A stretch of 5,489 nucleotides of DNA from Nitrospinota bacterium (GTDB taxonomy: Bacteria > UBA8248 > JACPRG01): positions 298 through 5,786 of the forward strand of contig JASLXW010000270.1 of NCBI GenBank assembly GCA_030740135.1. Reading direction: 5' to 3'. Positions 1 through 5,351 of the stretch are shown in pieces. Numbering within the stretch: position 1 is the first letter of the stretch; every line of letters begins with the position of its first letter. The position numbers were made by a program, and so were the translations under genes. The notes beneath the pieces were generated by a model that was not told the DNA's origin, did no database searches, and saw only the letters and a program-made list of their open reading frames with translations.

Positions 1-329
1 CAGGGGCCGTCGGAGACCACGACGGGGTCCACCCGCTTCTCCATCGCGGCCAGGAAGGCGCGCTTGAACGCGATGTCCTCCTCCGGCATGCCCAGGAACC
101 GCTTGATCCGGGAGCGCTCGCTGAACAGCGTCCCCCCGACGGGCATCGTGTATCCCTTAACGTTTTGGAACAGAACCGCCGGGGTGTAACGGAGCTGGTC
201 CAGCTTCATGAAGATCCCGGCGACCTCGTGGACGCTGTCCACCTCGCGCTCGATGACGGCGACCTCGCCCTCGTCGATCATCCGCTGAAAGGTCGCCCCG
301 ATGCCGACGGCTGTCTGGATTTGTGTCAT
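1..329 (-). CDS. UbiD-family decarboxylase, N-terminal part (cut by window edge)
   Basis: Reading the minus strand from ATG at 329-327 gives 109 open codons that run off the window at base 1. Residues 50-61 (PAVLFQNVKGYT), then a MPVGGTLFSERSRI stretch and VDPVVVSDGP at 100-109, match the usual N-terminal pattern of UbiD enzymes (a 'lF.NVKGy.mPv.gnLf..r.ri' block followed by a 'P..V..gP' block). Known family members are prenylated-FMN-dependent (de)carboxylases of aromatic or alpha,beta-unsaturated acids, usually about 450-500 residues, so roughly three quarters is missing. The prenyl-FMN and catalytic Arg/Glu residues lie in that missing part and cannot be checked. The start is well fixed: an in-frame TGA sits at 338-336, two codons upstream, and GGAG at 342-339 is 9 bases before the ATG. 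The gene is divergent from the regulator and transporter operon. No UbiX-type flavin prenyltransferase is in view. The family call is firm; the substrate is unknown (aromatic carboxylate or aryl-CoA are possibilities). Confidence 0.9.
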   Translation of the reverse strand, partial: MTQIQTAVGIGATFQRMIDEGEVAVIEREVDSVHEVAGIFMKLDQLRYTPAVLFQNVKGYTMPVGGTLFSERSRIKRFLGMPEEDIAFKRAFLAAMEKRVDPVVVSDGP

Positions 330-565
330 CCTTTTTCACTCCGAACACGGAAGAACAAGAAACCCTGCGGCCGGAAACGCTATCGTCCAACCCTTCCATC
401 CGCCACGCCGGGTGGAGGGCAATGACCGACAGGCCGAAAACGCTGACAAAACAACCGGGTGACGGTAGACAAGGTTATTCCTATCACACGCACCGCAAGG
501 GAAACAAGGCTCCCTTCCATGGACGACTCTCCTCCCAAATCCGTCGGCCGGCCTGAAAAAAGGCG

Positions 566-594
566 TTGACATGTAGTTTCTTATCCGGTACAAA
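566..594 (+). promoter_or_regulatory. Sigma70-type promoter for the regulator/transporter operon
   Basis: A perfect -35 hexamer TTGACA at 566-571 is followed, after the ideal 17-base spacer, by TACAAA at 589-594, which matches 4 of 6 bases of the TATAAT consensus. The region is A/T-rich against a GC-rich background. Transcription would start around 600-603 and run toward the regulator gene at 752, leaving an untranslated leader of about 150 bases. The position between divergent genes fits a main operon promoter. The call rests on hexamer match and spacing only; it assumes a sigma70-like housekeeping factor. Confidence 0.6.
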
Positions 595-603
595 AGATTC
601 TTA
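576..603 (+). repeat. Direct repeat GTTTCTTA/GATTCTTA flanking the -10 element; candidate operator
   Basis: GTTTCTTA (576-583) and GATTCTTA (596-603) match at 7 of 8 bases and start exactly 20 bases apart, about two helical turns, so the copies lie on the same face of the DNA. The first is in the promoter spacer and the second covers the expected transcription start. A further GTTTCTT copy lies on the minus strand at 363-357, just upstream of the UbiD start. This could be the binding site of the XRE-type regulator encoded next door, in which case both divergent genes would be controlled. That role is inference; short A/T-rich repeats can arise by chance. Confidence 0.3.
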
Positions 604-751
604 CATCAAGCAGGCGCGTGTCCTCCGGAGTCAGCGGAGGGGATCCTTCGTCCCGCGGCAATGGACAGGCCGGCGGGGGTTGTGCGGGCGTGGCTCCTCG
701 GCGCAGAGGGGTCCCCGACGGGCGCCTTTCCGAGATTCGGGTGGAGGCGAC

Positions 752-1537
752 ATGGCCGGCGAAGACCCCCAGGTCGATCACCGGATCATCAAAATCGGCG
801 AGCGGATCGGCTGGTTGCGCAAGCAAGCGGGCTTATCCCTTCGGGCTCTGGCCCACCTGACCGGTGTCTCATTTACGACCATCCAGAAGATTGAGTCCAA
901 CACCATCGTCCCCTCGGTGGCGTCGGTCATCAAGATCGCCCAGGGGCTGGGGCGGAGCGTGAGCTTCTTCCTGGAGGAGGGGGAGCGCGCCGGGGACGTT
1001 CAACTCGTCCGCCGCCGGGAGCGCCCGGTGACGGAGGTCCCAGCTTCGGGGCTTCGGGTGGAGGACGTGGCGATGGATCTGCGCGACTCCTTTCTTCAGG
1101 CGACGCTGTTGAAGATCGCCCCCGGGGGGGTCAGCGGCGAGGAGCCCCTTCAGCACCCGGGTGAGGAGGTGAAACTCTGCCTCCAGGGGAAGATCGAGTA
1201 TCGCGTGGGCGAGGAGACCTATACGCTCGGGGAAGGGGACTGTCTGCACTTCAAGTCCGACATCCCCCACTTCTGGAGGAACACCGGCAAGCGAGAGGCC
1301 GTCATCCTTTCGGTGTGCACGCCGCCTCCTTTCTTCACGGTCAGCTATTTGAGCGCCCACGCCGAGCGGGGTCCGGACAACGGCGCCGCCGCAGGGGAGG
1401 ATGCCGCGCGGCCGACAAGCCGTCCTTCCCGGCGCGCCCGTGCCGAAAAGGGGGCCTCCGGAAACGCGTCGGCGCGGCGGTCCGCGACCCATCCTCATCG
1501 GCCAGCCGGTTTCAGCAGGGGCGGAGGGAAGGTGTGA
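752..1537 (+). CDS. XRE-family HTH transcriptional regulator with C-terminal cupin sensor domain
   Basis: This is a 261-residue protein. Residues 13-67 form an XRE/Cro-CI helix-turn-helix (LRKQAGLSLRALAHLTGVS, then TTIQKIESN with the conserved Glu48, then P54 and a VIKIAQGLG helix). Residues about 118-195 form a cupin_2 barrel: motif 1 H135-P-G-E-E139 with the Q-G turn at 145-146, and motif 2 G-E-G-D163 with P172-H173. H135, E139 and H173 are plausible metal or ligand residues. Known proteins of this layout are DNA-binding regulators whose cupin domain binds a small effector. The open frame extends upstream to 566, but that part overlaps the promoter. ATG 752 has GGAGG at 743-747, and no good in-frame alternative exists. 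The protein carries an odd 66-residue tail after the cupin domain (residues 196-261), rich in Arg, Ala and Gly, where family members usually end soon after the barrel. It is first in the operon, so it probably controls the transporter genes and perhaps the divergent UbiD gene. Confidence 0.88.
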   Translation: MAGEDPQVDHRIIKIGERIGWLRKQAGLSLRALAHLTGVSFTTIQKIESNTIVPSVASVIKIAQGLGRSVSFFLEEGERAGDVQLVRRRERPVTEVPASGLRVEDVAMDLRDSFLQATLLKIAPGGVSGEEPLQHPGEEVKLCLQGKIEYRVGEETYTLGEGDCLHFKSDIPHFWRNTGKREAVILSVCTPPPFFTVSYLSAHAERGPDNGAAAGEDAARPTSRPSRRARAEKGASGNASARRSATHPHRPAGFSRGGGKV

Positions 1538-1647
1538 GGGCGCCCGAGATTCGCCTGCGAGGGTCAGCTTCTCGTTCACCGACAAGGTGGACGTCTGGGG
1601 GGGGGAGGGGGGGAATTCATCGCCCGGAAGGAGGGAGAGAGATTATC
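1538..1647 (+). other. Intergenic leader of the first binding-protein gene with a long G run
   Basis: The 110 bases between the regulator and the binding-protein gene contain an unusual purine tract: nine G (1597-1605), one A, then seven G (1607-1613). It is followed by AAGGAGG (1628-1634) and GGGAGAG (1633-1639), which provide the ribosome site for ATG 1648. No promoter or U-tailed terminator hairpin was found, so read-through from the upstream gene is the simplest view. The G tract could form a G-quadruplex in the mRNA, or be a slippage-prone homopolymer; both are inference. Confidence 0.45.
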
Positions 1648-2667
1648 ATGAAAGCAACGAGCGTTTTTGCATGGCTGACTGGATGGGTGTTGGCATGGGT
1701 CCTGACCGCGGCCCCGGCGGTTGCGGCCGAGAAGGTCACCCTCCTCCTCGATTGGCTGCCTTACGGCAAGCACGCCCCGCTTTGGGTGGGCCAAGAGCGG
1801 GGGATCTTCCGGGCGGCCGGCATCGACCTCACCATTCGCAGGGGATTCGGCTCTTCGGACACCGTGAAACGCATCGCCTCCGGGGACGGAGATTACGGGT
1901 TGGCCGACACGGGATCGATCATCCTGGGCCGCGCCCGGGGCGCCAAGATCAAAATGTTGGGGATCTTCGCAGACAAGGGTTTGCTGGTGGCCTACGCCCT
2001 GAAGAGCTCCGGCATCCGCACGATCGCCGACCTGAAGGGCAAGACCATCGGGGAGGCGGTGGGCGGCGCGGCCCTCAAGATGTTCCCCGCGGTGGCGGCC
2101 ACCAACGGTCTGAAGGAGGGAGACTGGAAGATCCTGGCGATGAAGCCGGCTGCCAAGAACCCCAGCCTTTTGGCCAAGCGGGTGGACGCCATCCTCACGG
2201 TCCACGTCATCTTCCCCACTGTGAACGCCAAGGCGAAGCAGATGGGGGACGAGCTCGTCCCCATGCTCTACCGGGACAACGGCCTGGACATTTACTCCCA
2301 CGGCTGGTTCTCTCAGGAGTCCCACATCGCCTCGAAGCCGGATCAGGCCCGCCGGTTCATGCGGGCCCTGACCGAGAGCATCGCCTGGGTGATCGGGAAC
2401 CCGAAGGCCGGGATGGACATCTTCCTCGCTAAGAACCTCACCATCTCCAATCGTGAGGCCGCCTTGGGGGAATGGAATATCTCGGAGGACGCCCTGGTGA
2501 CGGGGACCGCCAGGCGGCACGGCCTGGGGTACATCAACCTGGCCAAGATGAAGAAGACGCTGGAAACCATCGACCGGTACATCAAGCTCAAGACCCCGGT
2601 CCGGCCCGAGGAGGTCTTCACGAACGAGTTCCTGCCGGGGATTAAACCACCCGGCAAGACCTCATAG
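1648..2667 (+). CDS. ABC transporter periplasmic substrate-binding protein, NMT1/THI5-like (SBP 1)
   Basis: The 339-residue product begins with a clear Sec signal peptide: Lys2, a Trp/Leu/Val-rich core at 5-22, and APAVAA with cleavage near residue 26-27. There is no lipobox Cys, so it should be a soluble periplasmic protein. The mature part opens with EKVTLLLDWLPYGKHAPLW, the LDW...HAPL signature typical of NMT1/THI5-like binding proteins. It continues with DYGLADTGSIILGRARG (about 89-105) and the IADLKGKTIGEAVGG block (about 128-142), both typical of the family. Length is normal. Relatives bind thiamine precursors, sulfonates, nitrate or aromatic carboxylates, so the ligand cannot be read from sequence. 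The frame is open upstream to 1315, but ATG 1648 has a purine-rich ribosome site and starts exactly at the signal peptide. It should deliver substrate to the ATPase and permease encoded further downstream; the dehydrogenase gene is unusually placed between them. Confidence 0.9.
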   Translation: MKATSVFAWLTGWVLAWVLTAAPAVAAEKVTLLLDWLPYGKHAPLWVGQERGIFRAAGIDLTIRRGFGSSDTVKRIASGDGDYGLADTGSIILGRARGAKIKMLGIFADKGLLVAYALKSSGIRTIADLKGKTIGEAVGGAALKMFPAVAATNGLKEGDWKILAMKPAAKNPSLLAKRVDAILTVHVIFPTVNAKAKQMGDELVPMLYRDNGLDIYSHGWFSQESHIASKPDQARRFMRALTESIAWVIGNPKAGMDIFLAKNLTISNREAALGEWNISEDALVTGTARRHGLGYINLAKMKKTLETIDRYIKLKTPVRPEEVFTNEFLPGIKPPGKTS

Positions 2668-2670
2668 CGG

Positions 2671-2700
2671 AGGTCTCCGCCCGCCCGCGCCGGCGGACCT
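2671..2700 (+). other. GC-rich stem-loop between SBP 1 and the dehydrogenase gene
   Basis: AGGT (2671-2674) plus CCGCC (2677-2681) can pair with GGCGG (2692-2696) plus ACCT (2697-2700). This gives nine base pairs with a two-base bulge and a ten-base loop. It starts just after the TAG stop of the binding-protein gene and has no following U run, so it is not a standard intrinsic terminator. A competing smaller pairing is GCGGAG (2667-2672) with CTCCGC (2675-2680). Hairpins placed just after binding-protein genes are known to stabilise the upstream message and allow more binding protein than membrane components (the malE-malF REP case). That role here is inference. Confidence 0.4.
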
Positions 2701-2716
2701 TGCCGGGAGGAGACGA

Positions 2717-3649
2717 ATGGAAGAGATCCGGAAGGTCGCCGTCATCGGCACGGGGACCATGGGCAACGGCATCGCCCTATGGTTCGCCAAGGCCGGCTTG
2801 GGCGTGAGCCTTCGGGACGTGGATCAGGAGTTTCTGGACCGGGCCCGGAAGACGCAGGATGAGACCTTGAAGGCCCTATCGGCCGCGGGCGCCGTGGCCG
2901 AGGGGGAAGAAGAAGCCATCCGGGGTCGCATCCGGGGGACGACGGACCTGGCCGAGGCCCTGGAGGGGGTGGATTTCGTTCTGGAGGCCGTCCCGGAAGC
3001 GCTCGAGCTCAAGCGTTCCGTCTTCGCTGAGCTGGAAATGGTGGCTCCGCCCGGGATTCCGCTGGCCTCCAATACCTCGGGGATCAGCATCTCCCTCATC
3101 GCCGAGGGCGTCCGGGACCCCTCCCGCGTCGTCGGCATGCACTGGTGGAACCCGCCCCACGTCGTCCGGGTCATCGAGGTCATCCGCGGCCGGAAGTCCT
3201 CGGACGCCGTCGTCGAGACCACTCGGGCGCTGGTGGAGCGAATCGGCAAGAAGCCGGTCATGGTCAAGAAGGACGTGCCGGGGTTCCTGGGGAACCGCAT
3301 CCTGTACGCCCTGCTCCGGGAGACCATGTACTGTTACGAACAGGGGGTGGCGGACGCGGAGGACATCGACCTCCTGGTGAGCGAGGCCTTCGCCTTGAAG
3401 CTCGCCTTCATGGGACCGATGGCCCTGCTGGACCTGGCGGGTCTCGACGTTTACCACGATGTGTCCAGGTACCTGAACGCCGAACTCTGCGACTCCAAGG
3501 GGGTGAGCCCGACCGTCGCCGGGAGGGTGGCCAAGAGCGAGTTGGGCCTGAAAACGAAGAAAGGGTTTTACGATTACTCTGACGTGGACATCCCCGCGCT
3601 GATGGGGAAGAGGTCGGCCCAGATGGAGGCGCTCCTCAACCTCATGTGA
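2717..3649 (+). CDS. 3-hydroxyacyl-CoA dehydrogenase family protein (NAD-dependent)
   Basis: This 310-residue, full-length single-function enzyme has an N-terminal Rossmann fold with GTGTMG at 11-16 and Asp34 at the end of the second strand, as expected for NAD rather than NADP. The family active-site set is present: Ser121 in SNTS, His142 in GMHWWNPP, Glu154 in VIEVIRG and Asn193 in GFLGNR, with spacings close to those of the human enzyme (Ser137, His158, Glu170, Asn208). The C-terminal helical domain (about 189-290) ends with the usual KTKKGFYDY segment. The family oxidises L-3-hydroxyacyl-CoA to 3-oxoacyl-CoA in beta-oxidation-like routes; some relatives act on other hydroxy acids. HWWNPP replaces the commoner HFFNP, so the substrate may be non-standard. 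ATG 2717 has GGGAGGAG at 2705-2712. The gene sits inside a transporter operon, and its TGA overlaps the ATPase GTG by four bases, suggesting that it acts on the imported compound's catabolites. Confidence 0.88.
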   Translation: MEEIRKVAVIGTGTMGNGIALWFAKAGLGVSLRDVDQEFLDRARKTQDETLKALSAAGAVAEGEEEAIRGRIRGTTDLAEALEGVDFVLEAVPEALELKRSVFAELEMVAPPGIPLASNTSGISISLIAEGVRDPSRVVGMHWWNPPHVVRVIEVIRGRKSSDAVVETTRALVERIGKKPVMVKKDVPGFLGNRILYALLRETMYCYEQGVADAEDIDLLVSEAFALKLAFMGPMALLDLAGLDVYHDVSRYLNAELCDSKGVSPTVAGRVAKSELGLKTKKGFYDYSDVDIPALMGKRSAQMEALLNLM

Positions 3650-4548
3650 GACGGGATATCCGCAGAATCAAGCGTGCAGAATGGCCGAACCCCAAAATGG
3701 AACCGCAGACGGCTTTGATTAAAGAAGACCGGGCGACGGAATCCCACCGCGGAGAGGCCTCCTCTCGAAGCGGGATCATCGAGCTGAAAGGCGTCGCCGT
3801 CACCTACGAGGCCCAACGGGGGGAGCCCTACACCGCCGTGGAGGACATCGATCTGCACGTCCACGAGAGGGAATTTGTCTCGCTCATCGGCCCTTCCGGG
3901 TGCGGGAAGAGCACGCTGCTCAAGGTGATCACGGGCCTGCTCGACCCCTCGGAGGGGAAAGTGACCATCGAAGGAGGAAGCCCCCACGAGGCCAGGAGAC
4001 GGCGGCTCTTCGGGATCGTCTTCCAGGAGCCCACCCTCCTGCCCTGGCGGGACGTCCGCCGAAACGCGGGGTTTCTGGTGGAGCTGGCGGGGGCCATGGG
4101 CTCGGATGCGAAGTTCGGCGACCCCGAGGAGTTCCTGCGGATGGTGGGGCTGGAGGGTTTTCACCACAACTACCCCCGGGAGCTTTCGGGAGGGATGAAG
4201 CAGCGGGTGGCCATCGCCCGCGCCCTGTCCATCGACCCGGCCATCCTGATGATGGACGAGCCTTTCGGCGCCCTGGACGCCATGACCCGGGACAACATGA
4301 ACGAGGAGTTGTTGCGCATCTGGCGGCAGACGCAAAAGACCGTCGTGTTCATCACCCACAGCATCCGGGAATCGGTCTATCTGTCGGACACCGTCTACGT
4401 CATGGCGGGCAAGCCGGGCCGGGTGGTCGAACGGGTGAAGATTGACCTGCCGCGTCCACGCCGCCTTGAGCAGCAGACAACGCCGGAGTTTCAGCGGCAT
4501 CTCGACAGGCTGCGGGATCTCCTGGAGAGGGGGGAGGAGGCAAGGTGA
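3646..4548 (+). CDS. ABC transporter ATP-binding protein, SsuB/TauB type
   Basis: Counting from GTG 3646 the protein has 300 residues. It has a complete nucleotide-binding domain: Walker A GPSGCGKST (82-90), Q-loop Gln127 in VFQEPTLLPW, signature LSGGMKQR (180-187), Walker B ILMMDEP (200-206), D-loop GALD (208-211) and the switch His238 in FITHSI. The TLLPWRDVRRN segment and the C-terminal KPGRVVE region are typical of the nitrate/sulfonate/taurine importer group. It powers uptake through the permease encoded next. Start choice is uncertain. GTG 3646 forms a GTGA overlap with the dehydrogenase stop, the same junction as with the permease gene, but has no well-spaced ribosome site (GGAGG at 3625-3629 is 16 bases away). 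ATG 3697 (283 residues) also lacks one. The conserved domain begins only at about residue 44, so the N-terminal segment is longer than usual with either start. Confidence 0.93.
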   Translation: MRRDIRRIKRAEWPNPKMEPQTALIKEDRATESHRGEASSRSGIIELKGVAVTYEAQRGEPYTAVEDIDLHVHEREFVSLIGPSGCGKSTLLKVITGLLDPSEGKVTIEGGSPHEARRRRLFGIVFQEPTLLPWRDVRRNAGFLVELAGAMGSDAKFGDPEEFLRMVGLEGFHHNYPRELSGGMKQRVAIARALSIDPAILMMDEPFGALDAMTRDNMNEELLRIWRQTQKTVVFITHSIRESVYLSDTVYVMAGKPGRVVERVKIDLPRPRRLEQQTTPEFQRHLDRLRDLLERGEEAR

Positions 4549-5327
4549 ACCGGGGGAAAGACATCATTCGGCGGTTCTGGCCGACGGCCGTGACGGTGGT
4601 GGTCCTCATGGCGCTGTGGGAGGCGGCCATTCCCTTCTTTCAGGTGCCCGCCTGGTTCATTCCGCCACCCTCGGCCATTTTCAAGGATCTGATCATCTAC
4701 GAGGGGTTCTACGAGGATGCCTGGATCACCACACAGGAGATCCTCCTGGGGGTCGTCATCGGCGACATCCTGGCGGTGGGGATCGCCGTCGCGGTGGTCT
4801 CCTCCCGGTTCGTGCAGCGGACCCTTTACCCCATCGTGATCTTCTTCCAGAACATTCCCAAGATCACCCTGGCGCCCATCATGCTCCTGTGGTTCGGCCT
4901 GGGGCTGGGGACGAAGGTGGCGATCGTGATCCTGATCTCGTTCTTCCCGGTGATCATCAACACCATCTACGGCTTGCAATCCGTGGACCCCAACCTCATC
5001 GACCTGGCCCGATCGGTGGCGGTCTCCCGGTGGATGATCCTCCGGAAGATCCAGATCCCCCACGCCCTGCCCTACATGTTCGAGGGGTTCAAGATCGCCA
5101 TGACGTTCGCGGTCATCGGGGCCTTCGTGGCGGAATGGATCTCCGGGAGCAACGGGCTGGGGTACCAGATCCGGGTGGCCTCCTCCGACATGGAGTCCGC
5201 AACGCTGTTCGCCGCCGTGGCCGTGATCTCGGTCATCGGCGTGATCCTGTACTACCTGGTTTCTTTGGCGGGCCGAAGGCTGTTCCCGTGGCACGAGGCG
5301 GCCCGGGAAAGCGGCCCGCTGGTCTAA
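4545..5327 (+). CDS. ABC transporter permease, SsuC/TauC type
   Basis: The 260-residue membrane protein has about six hydrophobic segments, roughly at 13-31, 64-85, 94-117, 122-143, 184-203 and 218-241. The BPD_transp_1 coupling motif (EAA loop) is at about 154-173, LARSVAVSRWMILRKIQIPH, which contacts the ATPase. The NIPKITLAPIMLLWFGLG block (103-120) is highly characteristic of sulfonate/nitrate/taurine/thiamine-precursor permeases. Length is normal for this group, in which one permease usually forms a homodimer. GTG 4545 overlaps the ATPase stop as GTGA and has AGGAGG at 4535-4540, so coupled translation is likely. It forms the inner-membrane channel of the importer, probably fed by SBP 1 and the second binding protein that starts 24 bases downstream. 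Confidence 0.93.
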   Translation: MNRGKDIIRRFWPTAVTVVVLMALWEAAIPFFQVPAWFIPPPSAIFKDLIIYEGFYEDAWITTQEILLGVVIGDILAVGIAVAVVSSRFVQRTLYPIVIFFQNIPKITLAPIMLLWFGLGLGTKVAIVILISFFPVIINTIYGLQSVDPNLIDLARSVAVSRWMILRKIQIPHALPYMFEGFKIAMTFAVIGAFVAEWISGSNGLGYQIRVASSDMESATLFAAVAVISVIGVILYYLVSLAGRRLFPWHEAARESGPLV

Positions 5328-5351
5328 CGGACGGTTCAAGGAGGATGTAAC

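Larger units (their letters stand above)
330..751. other. Divergent intergenic/control region between the UbiD gene and the regulator gene
   Basis: This stretch of about 420 bases has no convincing gene. Short open frames here lack good ribosome sites and family-like sequence. Its middle (about 345-605) is noticeably richer in A/T than the flanking genes. It holds the UbiD ribosome site (GGAG, 339-342, minus strand), a good plus-strand promoter at 566-594, an 8-base palindrome GGCCGGCC at 546-553, and GTTTCTT-like motifs at 357-363 (minus), 576-583 (plus) and 596-603 (plus). A minus-strand promoter for the UbiD gene must lie here but I found no good match. The best guess pairs TTGTTT (507-502) with GATAGG (485-480), preceded by TGT, and it is poor. 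From about 601 to 751 the regulator mRNA would have a GC-rich leader of around 150 bases with only small possible hairpins, for example CCTC 696-699 with GAGG 706-709. Confidence 0.6.

Noticed and set aside
421..449. Possible minus-strand promoter for the UbiD gene using TTGTCA (449-444)
   Set aside because: With a 17-base spacer the -10 would be GTCATT, which matches the consensus too poorly to report as a feature.
546..571. GGCCGGCC palindrome and GCCT/AGGC hairpin followed by an A run as a terminator
   Set aside because: The stems are too short, the A run lies in the loop rather than after the stem, and no gene ends here; both flanking genes diverge from this region.
566..751. Upstream extension of the regulator reading frame to TTG 566
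   Set aside because: The frame is open, but the start codon would be part of the -35 hexamer, the extra 62 residues match nothing in the family, and ATG 752 has its own GGAGG.
1315..1647. Upstream extension of SBP 1 by 111 codons
   Set aside because: It overlaps the regulator gene, is Arg-rich low-complexity sequence, and would bury an obvious signal peptide that starts at 1648.
869..2520. Long minus-strand open frames (238 and 314 codons) opposite the regulator and SBP 1
   Set aside because: High GC content keeps antisense frames open. The translations are Arg/Gly/Pro/His-rich without family motifs, and the plus-strand genes are clear.
3681..3699. ATG 3681 or ATG 3697 as the ATPase start
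   Set aside because: ATG 3681 is out of frame. ATG 3697 is in frame and possible, but lacks a ribosome site and loses the GTGA overlap that matches the next gene junction, so it is kept only as an alternative.
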